A DNA stretch of 64,000 bases from Streptosporangium carneum (lineage in GTDB: Bacteria; Actinomycetota; Actinomycetes; Streptosporangiales; Streptosporangiaceae): contig NZ_BSEV01000001.1 of assembly GCF_027922005.1 (NCBI RefSeq), forward strand, positions 149,638 to 213,637. The letters are read 5' to 3'. The notes below the pieces were generated by a model. That model saw only the letters and a list, made by a program, of their open reading frames with translations, had not been told where the DNA came from and searched no databases. Made by a program: the position numbers and the translations under genes. Within the stretch, counting starts at the first letter, position 1, and every line of letters starts with the position of its first letter. Positions 1 to 8,513 of this stretch are shown here, one piece after another.

Positions 1-1
1 G

Positions 2-1171
2 TCAGGCGGCGGAGCGGTCGCCGGCCAGCAGCTCCTGCAGCAGGGGCCGGTGCGCGGCGAACACCTGGCCGTCGTAGGTGCGCGCCAGGTGGGCCGTCAG
101 GACGCGGTAGGTGTCGGCGCGCACCCACGCGGCCCGTTTGGCGTCGTCGGCACCCACCGGGACGGGGAAGTCTGTCCAGTGGCCGGTATCCAGGTGCGTC
201 CGGGCAGGCACGGTGACCATCCACGCCTCATCGCTGGCGCGGGGGTCGGGGACGTACCGGGCCGGAAGCGCCGTCCAGATCACCCCCTCCAGGACGAGGC
301 CGGTCTCCTCGGCCAGCTCCCGCACCGCCGCATCGGCCGGGCTCTCGCCGGGGTCGACCTCGCCGCCGGGCAGCGCCCAGCCGTGCCCGTCGGCCCGCTC
401 GACCATGACCAGCCACCGGGCGCCCTCCTCGTCGACGGCGGTCACGACGGCGTCGGCGCACAGCTGCTCACCCCAGTGGCCCAGCTCGCCGCGACCGCGC
501 CCGATACCGGTCTTCTCGCACGGGTTGAGCGGGCGGCCGTCGACGACCTGGAAGGGGATCGCGGCGGCGGCCTGCCGGGCGGGCCAGTCGATCACGGTCG
601 GGTCGGTTTCGGGGTCGGCCCAGCCGTCGCGGACGCCCTCGACCAGGACGGCGGGGTGCGTGTAGGTGTTCTTTCTGATCATGAGGGTTGGCTCCTTTCT
701 CTGGATGACGGGCTTGTCGAGGTCGCGGTGGGTGACGCTCGTGCTGACCTGTACGCGGCGCAGCAGGTCGGCCACGGCCTCGGCCAGGGCGACCGAGCGG
801 TGGCGGCCGCCGACGCAGCCGATGGCGATCTGGATGGGGCGGCCGCCGGGCCGGTCCAGCGCACCGCGCAGGCCCAGGGCGGCCGAGGCCAGGCCGCGCA
901 CGGCCTCGATGGCGCCGGGCGTGGCCAGCACGTGGGCGCGGACCGTGGCGTCCAGGCCGGTGCGGTACCGCATCGCCGGGTCTACGTGCGGGTCGCGAAG
1001 TGAGGTATGCACATCGAGGGTGACGTCGGCGGTGGGAGCCGGGGCGTGGCCGTAGCCGAAACTGGTGACCACCACCGTCGTGTGGTCGCCGTTCCGGTCA
1101 GTGCCGTACATCTCGGCGGCGGCCGTGGGCAACTGGGCAACGGCCTGCTGCAGGGCGTAGTCGGTGCTCAT
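2..1171 (-). CDS. RapZ-C-like domain fused to Nudix hydrolase
   Basis: The N-terminal ~160 residues carry the RapZ C-terminal signature (AIGCVGGRHRSVALAE), a nucleotide/RNA-binding module. The C-terminal ~225 residues are a Nudix hydrolase with a full Nudix box (GGEVDPGESPADAAVRELAE then ETGL), expected to cleave nucleoside-diphosphate derivatives. The start is ATG at 1171 with AAGGA about 9 nt upstream. No stop separates the halves, yet an ATG at 682 preceded by AAAGGAG would start a free-standing Nudix protein (MIRKNTYTH...), so both a fusion and a separate product could be made. Both modules occur as accessory genes of actinomycete conjugative elements (family knowledge), and this gene follows the peptidase gene in the transfer operon. 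The substrate cannot be predicted. The stop codon lies at the window edge. Confidence 0.8.
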   Translation of the reverse strand: MSTDYALQQAVAQLPTAAAEMYGTDRNGDHTTVVVTSFGYGHAPAPTADVTLDVHTSLRDPHVDPAMRYRTGLDATVRAHVLATPGAIEAVRGLASAALGLRGALDRPGGRPIQIAIGCVGGRHRSVALAEAVADLLRRVQVSTSVTHRDLDKPVIQRKEPTLMIRKNTYTHPAVLVEGVRDGWADPETDPTVIDWPARQAAAAIPFQVVDGRPLNPCEKTGIGRGRGELGHWGEQLCADAVVTAVDEEGARWLVMVERADGHGWALPGGEVDPGESPADAAVRELAEETGLVLEGVIWTALPARYVPDPRASDEAWMVTVPARTHLDTGHWTDFPVPVGADDAKRAAWVRADTYRVLTAHLARTYDGQVFAAHRPLLQELLAGDRSAA

Positions 1172-1215
1172 GAACTGTCCTTCTCTGGGTTGAAGGGTGA
1201 TAGGGCGGGTGCGGG

Positions 1216-1956
1216 TCAGGAGGCGGTGGCGACCGCGCGGCGGCGGGCACGCAGGGTGGGGTGGGTGCCGGTGATCCAGCCGCCGGCCCGGTACCACCAC
1301 GGGTCAGCCGGAGCTTCGGCCAGGGTGGTGGTGACGATGGAGTGGCCGGGCAGTCCGGCGCCGTCCAGCAGCCGCACCGAGTAGACGTCGGCGGCGATCT
1401 CCTCGCGCCGCTCGTCGCGGCGCTCCAGGAGGGTGAGCACCACTCCGGCGGCCAGGCCCAGCACCATCAGCCATCCCGGGGCACCGGCGAGCACGGCGCC
1501 CATGGTGAGGGCGATGACGATGCGGACGTCCCGGCCGCGGGCGGAGCCGTGGGTGTGGCCCAGGGCGTGGTGAGCGACCTCGTGGGCCAGCGCCCCGTGC
1601 AGCCGCGCCGCCGGCCCGTTCAACAGGCCGGTGCCCAGGCCGATGCGGCGCACCCCGGTGCAGGGGTCGGTGTAGCTGACGGCCGCGTCCTCAAGGCCGG
1701 GCTCGATGACGACCAGGACGTCGTCGACCGTGGCGGTCCGGGTGAGCATCCCGGTCAGCCGGGCGAGTTCGGCCGCCTCGGCCGACGCGGCGGGGATGGG
1801 CGTGGAGGCCTCGGCCTCTTCACCGTCGGCCGGAGCGTCCGTCCGCGGCGCCTGGCGATCGTCGAGCGGGTCGGGATCGACGGCGGGTGGGATCAGGTCG
1901 GGCCAGTCGGCGGCGGAGATGACGCGCCCCTGCAGCGGGGCGTCGGTGCGGTTCAT
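1216..1956 (-). CDS. M48-like membrane metallopeptidase
   Basis: A 246-residue protein with a zinc-peptidase HEVAH motif followed about 50 residues later by EEIAAD, the glutamate expected as third zinc ligand in M48/M56-like peptidases. Two hydrophobic helices lie between the motifs (VIALTMGAVLAGA and WLMVLGLAAGVVLTLL), so it is an integral membrane protease. The N-terminal ~70 residues are acidic and low in complexity and contain the peptide AADWPDL, which also recurs in the neighbouring FtsK-like protein. The start is ATG at 1956 with GGAAGGA about 8 nt upstream. Such peptidases sit in transfer operons of actinomycete elements; a role in remodelling the membrane or processing a transfer protein is inference. 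Confidence 0.75.
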   Translation of the reverse strand: MNRTDAPLQGRVISAADWPDLIPPAVDPDPLDDRQAPRTDAPADGEEAEASTPIPAASAEAAELARLTGMLTRTATVDDVLVVIEPGLEDAAVSYTDPCTGVRRIGLGTGLLNGPAARLHGALAHEVAHHALGHTHGSARGRDVRIVIALTMGAVLAGAPGWLMVLGLAAGVVLTLLERRDERREEIAADVYSVRLLDGAGLPGHSIVTTTLAEAPADPWWYRAGGWITGTHPTLRARRRAVATAS

Positions 1957-1973
1957 CGTGGTCCTTCCAGGCG

Positions 1974-2158
1974 GTGTACGGGGTGTGCGGGTGTACGGGT
2001 CCGGAGGGGGGTTCAGCAGGTTCGGAGATGTTCAGGAGGGGGGTCGTCATCCCCCGTACGCCCCGTACAGGTCCGGTGTTTTCGCTGCTCAGGTGGGTGT
2101 ACGGGGCTGTTCGGGAGGGGTGTGCGGGTGTACGGGGCAGACGTGCGGCCCGTACACC
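1974..2158. repeat. GTGTACGGGG repeat cluster, clt candidate
   Basis: The 213-bp gap between the FtsK-like and peptidase genes holds repeated copies of a G-rich core, GTGTACGGGG. Direct copies start at 1974, 1991 (one base shorter), 2097 and 2128; inverted copies CCCCGTAC start at 2052 and 2061, and CCCGTACAC at 2150. In Streptomyces plasmids the cis-acting transfer locus clt, bound by TraB through short direct repeats, lies beside traB. The position here fits that, but function is inferred. Confidence 0.5.
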
Positions 2159-2169
2159 GCGGCCCGTGG

Positions 2170-4365
2170 TCAGGCCGCGGGCCAGGCGGCCACCTGCGGC
2201 GGCACCTGGACTTCGCCGCGGTGGATGCGGTCGGCGGCCGCCAGGACATCGGCCAGGGCGTAGCCGCGCTTGTGCTTGCCCGACACCAGGAAGGCACGCG
2301 GCAGCGGCCGGATGCCCAGCGGCGCCAGCAGACCGGGTAAGTCGGCCTGCTCCAGACCGAGCAGCGCGGCCAGCGTTTCCGAATGCATCCGCTCGGCGGC
2401 ACCGAAGGCGGCGATGGTGCGGCGCACGATCTCCGGCAGCGGCTGCTCGACCGCCGGAGCCGACGGGGCAGTGACCGGCGCGCCAGACAAACCACTCGGG
2501 GTGGTGGGCAGGGCCATCAGGTCCGGCCAGTCGGCCGCCGTACCGGTGGCCGCCGGAGCGGCCGGAGGCTGGGCGGGGGTCGTCAGGTCGGGCCAGTCGG
2601 CGGCCGCCCCGCCGGACAGGACCTCGAAGCGGGGCCGCGGAACGACCGCCGCCGCGACCGGCGCGGCAGAACCGGTGCTCGGGCCGGAGGGCAGGCAGGC
2701 GACCGGCGCCGGACCGCCGCCGTCGACGTCACCGTCTTCGTCGTCGAAGTCGTCGGCCATCGCGGCGAAGACGGCGCGCATCCGCTCCAGCCGGGTGGCG
2801 TAGGCCGGTCCGGCCGCCTGCGCCGAGGCCTCGTCCAGATCCGGCCGTAGACCGGCGATCGCCAAGGCGGCGGCCTCGATCTGGCTGGGGGTGATGTTGT
2901 AGGCCCGGAACGGCCGCGGCTGGGCGCCGTCGACGCTGATGAACCCGGTGCCCTTGCCGGCGAGCTGGTCCATGGCGATGCCCAGGTGCCAGCCGAACAT
3001 GTGCCCCAGCTCGTCCTCATCGGGCCCGTACATCTGAATGCGCACGCCGGTCTGGCGGCGCATGTTCGTCGGCACCAGATCGCTGGTGGGCCGCAGCGAG
3101 GAGATGATCACGTTGACGGCCTCGTTACGGCCGATGTTCTGCAATTCCCCCAGCAGCGCCTCCAGCTGCCGGTCCTGCACGGCCTGGGCGCCCTCGTCGA
3201 CCACGATGGTGATCTGCGGCAGCTGTGGGCTGACCGGCAGCAGGCTGGTGTCGTGGGCGCGCTTGAGCTTGCGGTAGGAGGCCTTGCGGTGCTTGGCGAT
3301 CGTGATCCCTGAGGCCAGCATGAGCTTGCCCTCCTCGGCGTTGGGCGCGGCCCAGTCGATCGGGCACCGGGTGACCTTGCCGTCCAGCCACACGTCGATC
3401 CACGGCTGGGTCAGGCCACCGCCGTTGAGGTCCAGGTGCCACACCAGGTGATCGGCGCACCGGCCCAGAGCGACGGAGATGTCCTGCAACAGCGTGGTCT
3501 TGCCCGAGCCGCGTTTGCCGGAGACCAGCATCGACTCCTCGCGCACCACGGCGCCGACCAGGTCGGAGTTCGAGTACTCGCCGAAGACGACGGGCTCCAG
3601 CACGCTGCGCGGGCTGTGGTCGGCCGGGTAGGCGATGACCTGGGACAGGCGGTTGACGGTGTTGACCCGGGCGATGACCAGGCGGCGGTTGCCGCCGCCG
3701 ACGAACTCCACCCCGCAGCCTTCGGGCAGGCAGGCGTCGGTGGCCAGCGCCTCGGCGCGGTCCTGCAGGTGCTTGCGGGTCACCCCGCCGCCGGGCAGGG
3801 TCAGGTGCACGTCGTATCCGGCCCGGGTGGGCCAGACGATGACGTTGGTGACCTCGACGCGGACGCTGCACACCCGCTGGATGCGGGCCTCCCAGTCGGT
3901 GCCGATCGCCGCGACGTTGCGGGTGACCAGCGCCGTACCGGGCACCACGGCCGGAGTGCGGCGGCGGGCGGTGGCCCTGCCCAGCGGGGACAGCACCCCG
4001 GAGGCCAGGGCGCCGACGCCCAGGGCCGCCCAGACGGGCTGGGCCCACACCGTGGTGGCCAGCGTGTAGGTCCACCAGCTTCCCGCCCCGATCCAGCAGC
4101 CGACCCGGTAGAGCAGCGGGGCCGTGGAAAGGTCGCGGTGAGCACCGGCCACGACCGTCCCCACGGTGCCGACCGTGCCCGCGGCCACGCCGACCAGCGG
4201 GTCGAGGTGGGTCACGTCGCCGACCACACCGAGCGCGGCCAGCGCCAAGGCGCCCTGCACGGTCGCGCTGACCGGGCCGCGCGGAACCAGCGACCAGTCC
4301 ACGCGAGGTGCGTGGGCGGCGCGGTTTCGGGCGGTCCGAGGACGCGTTCTCGTGGTGGTGCTCAC
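2170..4365 (-). CDS. FtsK/SpoIIIE-type DNA translocase (TraB-like)
   Basis: A 731-residue protein starting at GTG 4365, with AAGGAG about 8 nt upstream; the longer upstream reading frame is a shadow of the preceding gene. Two or more hydrophobic helices lie in the first ~130 residues. The motor domain has a Walker A motif (SGKRGSGKTTLLQ) and a Walker B motif (ITIVVDEGAQ). The C-terminal ~220 residues are Ala/Pro-rich and repeat the peptide (A)ADWPDL three times, then end in a small helical domain that may be the DNA-recognition module. In actinomycete elements a single FtsK-like ATPase moves double-stranded DNA between hyphae (TraB family knowledge). It is the central conjugation gene here. 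The repeated WPDL peptides, shared with the peptidase N-terminus, might be a docking motif (inference). Confidence 0.88.
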   Translation of the reverse strand: MSTTTRTRPRTARNRAAHAPRVDWSLVPRGPVSATVQGALALAALGVVGDVTHLDPLVGVAAGTVGTVGTVVAGAHRDLSTAPLLYRVGCWIGAGSWWTYTLATTVWAQPVWAALGVGALASGVLSPLGRATARRRTPAVVPGTALVTRNVAAIGTDWEARIQRVCSVRVEVTNVIVWPTRAGYDVHLTLPGGGVTRKHLQDRAEALATDACLPEGCGVEFVGGGNRRLVIARVNTVNRLSQVIAYPADHSPRSVLEPVVFGEYSNSDLVGAVVREESMLVSGKRGSGKTTLLQDISVALGRCADHLVWHLDLNGGGLTQPWIDVWLDGKVTRCPIDWAAPNAEEGKLMLASGITIAKHRKASYRKLKRAHDTSLLPVSPQLPQITIVVDEGAQAVQDRQLEALLGELQNIGRNEAVNVIISSLRPTSDLVPTNMRRQTGVRIQMYGPDEDELGHMFGWHLGIAMDQLAGKGTGFISVDGAQPRPFRAYNITPSQIEAAALAIAGLRPDLDEASAQAAGPAYATRLERMRAVFAAMADDFDDEDGDVDGGGPAPVACLPSGPSTGSAAPVAAAVVPRPRFEVLSGGAAADWPDLTTPAQPPAAPAATGTAADWPDLMALPTTPSGLSGAPVTAPSAPAVEQPLPEIVRRTIAAFGAAERMHSETLAALLGLEQADLPGLLAPLGIRPLPRAFLVSGKHKRGYALADVLAAADRIHRGEVQVPPQVAAWPAA

Positions 4366-4424
4366 CGGAGTGTCTCCTTTCAGCGGTACTGCGAAGGCCA
4401 CGGTCAGAGCCGAGGCCGGGGCGG

Positions 4425-6311
4425 CTAGATGCGGCCGGCGTCCCAGAGCGTTTCGTTGGTGCGGGGAGCGTCGCCGCGCTTGAGGTCCTCGGCGTGAGCC
4501 CGCTTGAACAGCGGCGCGACCTCCTGGGCCAGGCTGATCAGGTGGCGGTGGGCGGCGTACAGCTCGGCGAGCTTGTCCACCACGGCCGGGTGAATGGGGT
4601 ATTCGGACTGCAGGCGGGCGGTGTAGGTGCGGATCGCCATCGCGACGTTGGCCGGGACCTCGGCCAGCTGGTCCATCTCCCGCGCCACGGTCCACATGTC
4701 CTCGGGGGCGTAGCGGGAAGCAGCGGCGTTGACGTCGGCCGCGGCAGCGGCGAGCGGGAAAGCCATCGGGCTCCTCCAGGTGGCAGGGCCGCCGGTGGGC
4801 GGCGTGTACGGATGACGGCGCCGGCGGGTGCCGGAGCCGGTGACGGCGGGCTCGACGTTCGCTCCGGTGGCCTCCGGACTCGGCGAGTCGCCGGGCCTGC
4901 TGGTGTCGGGCGCGCCGGCCGGGTCGGGTTTCTTGCCGGTCTCGGGGGTGTCGGCCTTCGTCTCTTCGGGCTGGGCCTCGGGGGCGGACGTGGCCTTGCG
5001 CGCCTTACGGGCCTGGTAGCGGTCGACCAGCAGGGCGAGCAGCGTCAGCAGGAACGCGGCGGCCTGGCCGTCCCAGCGCCACAGCAGCCCCGCCGCTCGA
5101 CGCCGCATCGCGCGGAACCCGCCACCGGCCCGGACGGCACGCCAGGCGGCCGAGACGCGCCGCCCGGTGCGCCGGTCGGCCCAGGCCGCGGCGCGGCGTG
5201 CCTGCCGGAGCGTGAAGCGTCCGGCGGCCCGCCCGGCCCGGGATCCGGCCCGTCCGGCGGTCCGGCCGAGGCGACGCCCGGCCCGACCGGCCCAGGCGAA
5301 CACGCGGCCGGCCCGGTGCCCGGTCTTGCGGTCGATCCACGCGGCGCCTTGGCGGGTACGGCGTGCGGCCGCACGGGCGCCTCGGCCAGCCAGGCGGCCG
5401 AACGCCCGCCCGGACCGCCCGACGCCCCGAGCCACGCCACCGACCGTCCGGACGGCTCCGGTAACCGCTCGGCTCGCCCGCCGGGTGACCCGGCCTGTCC
5501 CGGCGACCGCGCCGCCGATTCTGCGACCCGCGCGACCTGCCGCGGCCAGCGGACCCTGGCCACCCGAACGAGACGCCTTGGCGCCACCGGTAGCCGCGCC
5601 GCGACGGCCCGCACGGCCGGTGAACGCCGTACCACCGGACCGAGCTCCACCACCGGACCGCGACCCACCGGCCCGGCCGGCACCACCTGAGCGACTCGCG
5701 CCGCCCAGCAGCCCTGCGGACCGGCCGGAGCGACCGGACGAGAAGCCCAGGCCCCCGGTGCCGCGACGGCCACCGGACCCGGGCAAAAGGCCGGCGCCGG
5801 ATCCACGGCCGGAGCGGCCGGTCGACCGGCCTCCGCTGAACAGGGCACTCGTCACGCCACCGCGGCGCGACGTGCCCGCCCCGCTACCGGCTGAGCCGGT
5901 CGACCGGGACGCTCCGGAGTGGCGGCCGGAGTGGTCGCGCCGGGAGCCGCGGCGCAGGTAGGCCACGGCACCGCCACCGGCCAGCACCCCACCGCCGATC
6001 AGGCCCGGCAGGCCCAGCAGCTGGTACAGGCTGCCCAGCACCACCGCGGAGGCCGACAGACCACCTGCGGCCAGGTGCGCGGCAGGCACCCCGGCATGCT
6101 CCTCCGAGCCGTCCTCGTCGTCCTGGTCGATGTCACCGGCCGGGTCGGCGCTGGACTCGCCGGGAGGGCTCCATACCTGGTCAGCCGGGGTGTTCGGGGG
6201 GGACGTACGGGGGGTGTTCGGGGGTTGGGAAGCGACCGCCGGGGCCTCGACGGGCTCGGTGCCGACGGGGCCGGCCGAGTCGGTGCCGGTGGAGTTGGCC
6301 GTGGTGCTCAT
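4425..6311 (-). CDS. Gly/Arg/Ala-rich membrane transfer protein
   Basis: A 628-residue protein starting at ATG 6311 with a strong GGAGGTGA site, overlapping the end of the anti-sigma-like gene by ATGA. The N-terminus is acidic and Pro/Ser-rich. A hydrophobic segment (SASAVVLGSLYQLLGLPGLI and on) follows, then a very long Gly/Arg/Ser/Ala-rich low-complexity stretch of about 350 residues, a second helix (AAAFLLTLLALLVDRY), an acidic linker, and a folded-looking C-terminal ~110 residues beginning MAFPLAAAAADV. The basic middle could bind DNA. Proteins of this build lie beside the traB-type gene in actinomycete mobile elements. I do not recognise a named family; a structural role in the transfer pore is inference. 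Confidence 0.7.
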   Translation of the reverse strand: MSTTANSTGTDSAGPVGTEPVEAPAVASQPPNTPRTSPPNTPADQVWSPPGESSADPAGDIDQDDEDGSEEHAGVPAAHLAAGGLSASAVVLGSLYQLLGLPGLIGGGVLAGGGAVAYLRRGSRRDHSGRHSGASRSTGSAGSGAGTSRRGGVTSALFSGGRSTGRSGRGSGAGLLPGSGGRRGTGGLGFSSGRSGRSAGLLGGASRSGGAGRAGGSRSGGGARSGGTAFTGRAGRRGAATGGAKASRSGGQGPLAAAGRAGRRIGGAVAGTGRVTRRASRAVTGAVRTVGGVARGVGRSGRAFGRLAGRGARAAARRTRQGAAWIDRKTGHRAGRVFAWAGRAGRRLGRTAGRAGSRAGRAAGRFTLRQARRAAAWADRRTGRRVSAAWRAVRAGGGFRAMRRRAAGLLWRWDGQAAAFLLTLLALLVDRYQARKARKATSAPEAQPEETKADTPETGKKPDPAGAPDTSRPGDSPSPEATGANVEPAVTGSGTRRRRHPYTPPTGGPATWRSPMAFPLAAAAADVNAAASRYAPEDMWTVAREMDQLAEVPANVAMAIRTYTARLQSEYPIHPAVVDKLAELYAAHRHLISLAQEVAPLFKRAHAEDLKRGDAPRTNETLWDAGRI

Positions 6312-6700
6312 CGGGTCACCTCCGCCGTGCTGCTCCAGTCCAGGCGGCACCACGCCGTGCGCCCGGCCGGACCGGTCGTGGCCTCGTAGGCGTCGGCCAA
6401 GCGGGCCACGATGTCGGCCAGGCCCCAGCCGGAGGCACCCGCCTCGCGGCGGACCGGGACCGGACGCGGCCCCTGGTCGATCACACTGACCTCCACCGCG
6501 GCCGCGGTGACCTCCACCCGAACCGTGAACGCGCCACCAGGCGCACCGGACAAGCTGTGCAGCACGGCGTTGGTGATCAGTTCGGAGGTGACCAGGGCCA
6601 CGTCGGCGGTACGCGGACATCCGGCGGGCAAGCACTTCAGCGTCCACGCGCGAGCGGCGGGGACCTGCTCGGGCACCCCGGCGAAGGTGCGGGCCATCAT
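6308..6700 (-). CDS. Anti-sigma-type HATPase_c ATP-binding protein
   Basis: A 130-residue single-domain GHKL ATPase of the RsbW/SpoIIAB-like group. The N-box is clear (TSELITNAVLHS) and a G-box-like SGWGLADIV follows. Members bind ATP and either phosphorylate an anti-sigma antagonist or hold a sigma factor. Here no partner sigma factor or STAS protein is encoded nearby, so the target may be chromosomal. The start ATG at 6700 overlaps the stop of the SsgA-like gene (ATGA), and its own stop overlaps the next gene in the same way, placing it firmly in the transfer operon. Its Leu/Val-rich fold and length are typical of the short actinomycete versions. Confidence 0.82.
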   Translation of the reverse strand: MMARTFAGVPEQVPAARAWTLKCLPAGCPRTADVALVTSELITNAVLHSLSGAPGGAFTVRVEVTAAAVEVSVIDQGPRPVPVRREAGASGWGLADIVARLADAYEATTGPAGRTAWCRLDWSSTAEVTR

Positions 6701-7113
6701 GGCGCCACCTCCCGCAGCAGCGCGGTGATAGCGGCGTTGACGTCCAGGTGTTCATACTCGCGGCCCAGGGGCACCAGCCCGAACGCCCGATCCAGGAAGT
6801 CCTGGACGGCCTCGCGCTGGGCGTAGAGCGCGAAGGGGTAGCCGTGCTCGGGGGTGACGGTCAGGACGAGGTAGTCGTCGACCTCCTCGTGCGGGGCCAC
6901 GGTGACGTCGCCCTGCCCGGCCCGGTCGAGCAGGCCGGCGGCCAGCAGCATCCGGGCGAAGCCGTACACGACGGTCTCCTTGCGACCCTGCACGAAGGCC
7001 AGGCGCACGGCGTACGGATCGCTGACGCGGTAGGAGAGCACCGCCGCGAGCGGATAGTCCGGCCGGTCCGTCGGCCACAGTGTGATGCCCTTGGTGATCT
7101 CACGGTTGCTCAT
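6697..7113 (-). CDS. SsgA-like sporulation/cell-division regulator
   Basis: A 138-residue protein matching the SsgA-like (SALP) family: an all-beta N-terminus with LSYRVSDPYAVRLAF, then the typical FARMLLAAGLL segment and a C-terminal helix. SALPs guide septum placement and peptidoglycan processing in sporulating actinomycetes and usually have chromosomal genes (family knowledge). Finding one inside a conjugative operon, coupled by ATGA overlaps on both sides, suggests that the element influences septation or hyphal cross-walls during transfer (inference). Start ATG at 7113. Confidence 0.85.
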   Translation of the reverse strand: MSNREITKGITLWPTDRPDYPLAAVLSYRVSDPYAVRLAFVQGRKETVVYGFARMLLAAGLLDRAGQGDVTVAPHEEVDDYLVLTVTPEHGYPFALYAQREAVQDFLDRAFGLVPLGREYEHLDVNAAITALLREVAP

Positions 7114-8513
7114 GCCGCTGCCTCCTGGGCCAACTCCGCACGCAGCACGCGGGCGGTCTTGGGCGCGCAGCGCAGGGTGCGACGGATCTCCTCGACGGTG
7201 GTCTGCTGCGGGTCGATCGTCCCGGCGGTGATCGCGGCGTGCAGCGCGGCGCGGTGCTCTTCGATCGACCGGCGGGGGGTCGGTTCCTCGCCGTCATCGT
7301 CGATCGACCGAGGCGCCACCTGCTGGTCGATCGAGCGGCGAGGCGCGTCGATCGAGGCGAATCGATCGAGCGGCGCCATGCCCGCCTCGCCCGCCCGGGG
7401 AGCTGGGATCGACTGATGGTCGATCGACGGGCCCGGCTCGATCGAGGGGGAGGCGATCGACCCGGTGAACAGAATCGATCGGGCCACGTCGTCGCGGCGC
7501 TCAGCGAACGCCTTGAGCCTCGCCATGGCCTCCTCACCCGCCTCGATCGACTCGGCCGAGGTCGTGCCGGGGCGGACGATCGACCCGTCCACGATGACCA
7601 GACGGCCGTCTCTGGCAGCGGCTCGATCTGCCTTACGCTCGTACCTCACGATCGAGCGAGCCAGACGCCGGTCCCGGCGAGAAGCGGCCGGCCCGACCCC
7701 GTAACGGTCGATCCACGCCGCCGTCCACGCCTCCTCGGTCGAGCACTCCTCGCCGCGGGAGGCGCGGATCGAGGCTGCGGCCCAGGACAGGCGCGGGTAG
7801 CGCAGGCGCCGCCAGGCCGCCCGGCGAATCTCCGCCGCGGAGCGTTTGGCGGCGGTCTGCTGGGTCAGTGAGGCGGTCAGCTCCCACAGGGCGATGCCCA
7901 GCAGGGAGGCCAGCGCGAGGATCACCCCGACCTGCAGTCCGTCGCTCTTGCTGGCCGTGACGCCGTGCCAGAGGTTCATCGTGGCGGCGATGCCTGCCAG
8001 GCCCCAGGTCGCGGCCCGATAGCGGCCGATCGGCAGCTGGGCCGCGATGGCGCGGTGCACCAGGTAGGCGATGTACCAGACCCCACCCTCCAGCGCGATC
8101 GGCAGCGCCGGGGCCATGACGCCCAGGTGCATCACATCGCGGGCGAACTCCAGCTGCCCGCGCCAGGCGATCGCGATCGGCGCGCCCATCGCCACGGCGC
8201 CCACGATGACCGGCGCGCGGGTGACCACCACGGCGGCCAGGACTCCGACACCCCGGCGCACCGCAGTTCGACGGTCGACGCGAGAAGCAGCACGCTGGCG
8301 ACGACGCTCGGCGCGACGGGCGGCCTTACTGGCAGCCCGCTCGGCACGAGCCTGTTCGGCCTGGCGAACCTGCTCGGTCGCCATCTGCATGCGCGCCTGC
8401 TCCAACCGCAGGGAGGTTTCGGCGCGGGTTGCCTCGGCCTCGGCCCGGCGCGCATCAGCCTCGGCGCTGGCGACGACCCGCTCAGCGCGGGAGTCGTAGT
8501 AGGAGGCGGTCAT
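7110..8513 (-). CDS. DUF2637 membrane protein (Spd/transfer type)
   Basis: A roughly 467-residue protein. The first ~80 residues form an Ala/Arg/Glu-rich coiled coil, followed by four or more hydrophobic helices (about residues 90-240) that match DUF2637, a domain common in transfer and spread proteins of actinomycete plasmids. The C-terminal ~200 residues are soluble, rich in Arg and in the tripeptide Ser-Ile-Asp or Ser-Ile-Glu, and end in a helical segment that reads like an HTH (TVEEIRRTLRCAPKTARVL). The Ser-Ile-Asp repeats are encoded by the palindromic octamer cluster listed separately. The start is ATG 8513, overlapping the WhiB stop (TGATG); GTG 8516 is an alternative. A role in spreading the element along the mycelium is inference. 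Confidence 0.8.
   Translation of the reverse strand: MTASYYDSRAERVVASAEADARRAEAEATRAETSLRLEQARMQMATEQVRQAEQARAERAASKAARRAERRRQRAASRVDRRTAVRRGVGVLAAVVVTRAPVIVGAVAMGAPIAIAWRGQLEFARDVMHLGVMAPALPIALEGGVWYIAYLVHRAIAAQLPIGRYRAATWGLAGIAATMNLWHGVTASKSDGLQVGVILALASLLGIALWELTASLTQQTAAKRSAAEIRRAAWRRLRYPRLSWAAASIRASRGEECSTEEAWTAAWIDRYGVGPAASRRDRRLARSIVRYERKADRAAARDGRLVIVDGSIVRPGTTSAESIEAGEEAMARLKAFAERRDDVARSILFTGSIASPSIEPGPSIDHQSIPAPRAGEAGMAPLDRFASIDAPRRSIDQQVAPRSIDDDGEEPTPRRSIEEHRAALHAAITAGTIDPQQTTVEEIRRTLRCAPKTARVLRAELAQEAAA
7213..7655. repeat. TCGATCGA palindromic octamer cluster
   Basis: Eight exact TCGATCGA copies start at 7261, 7300, 7327, 7348, 7362, 7420, 7438 and 7543. One-base variants lie at 7213, 7453, 7475, 7577 and 7648. 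All fall in the 3' half of the DUF2637 gene, where they mostly encode Ser-Ile-Asp or Ser-Ile-Glu in one frame. An exact octamer is expected about once in 65 kb by chance. Confidence 0.8.
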
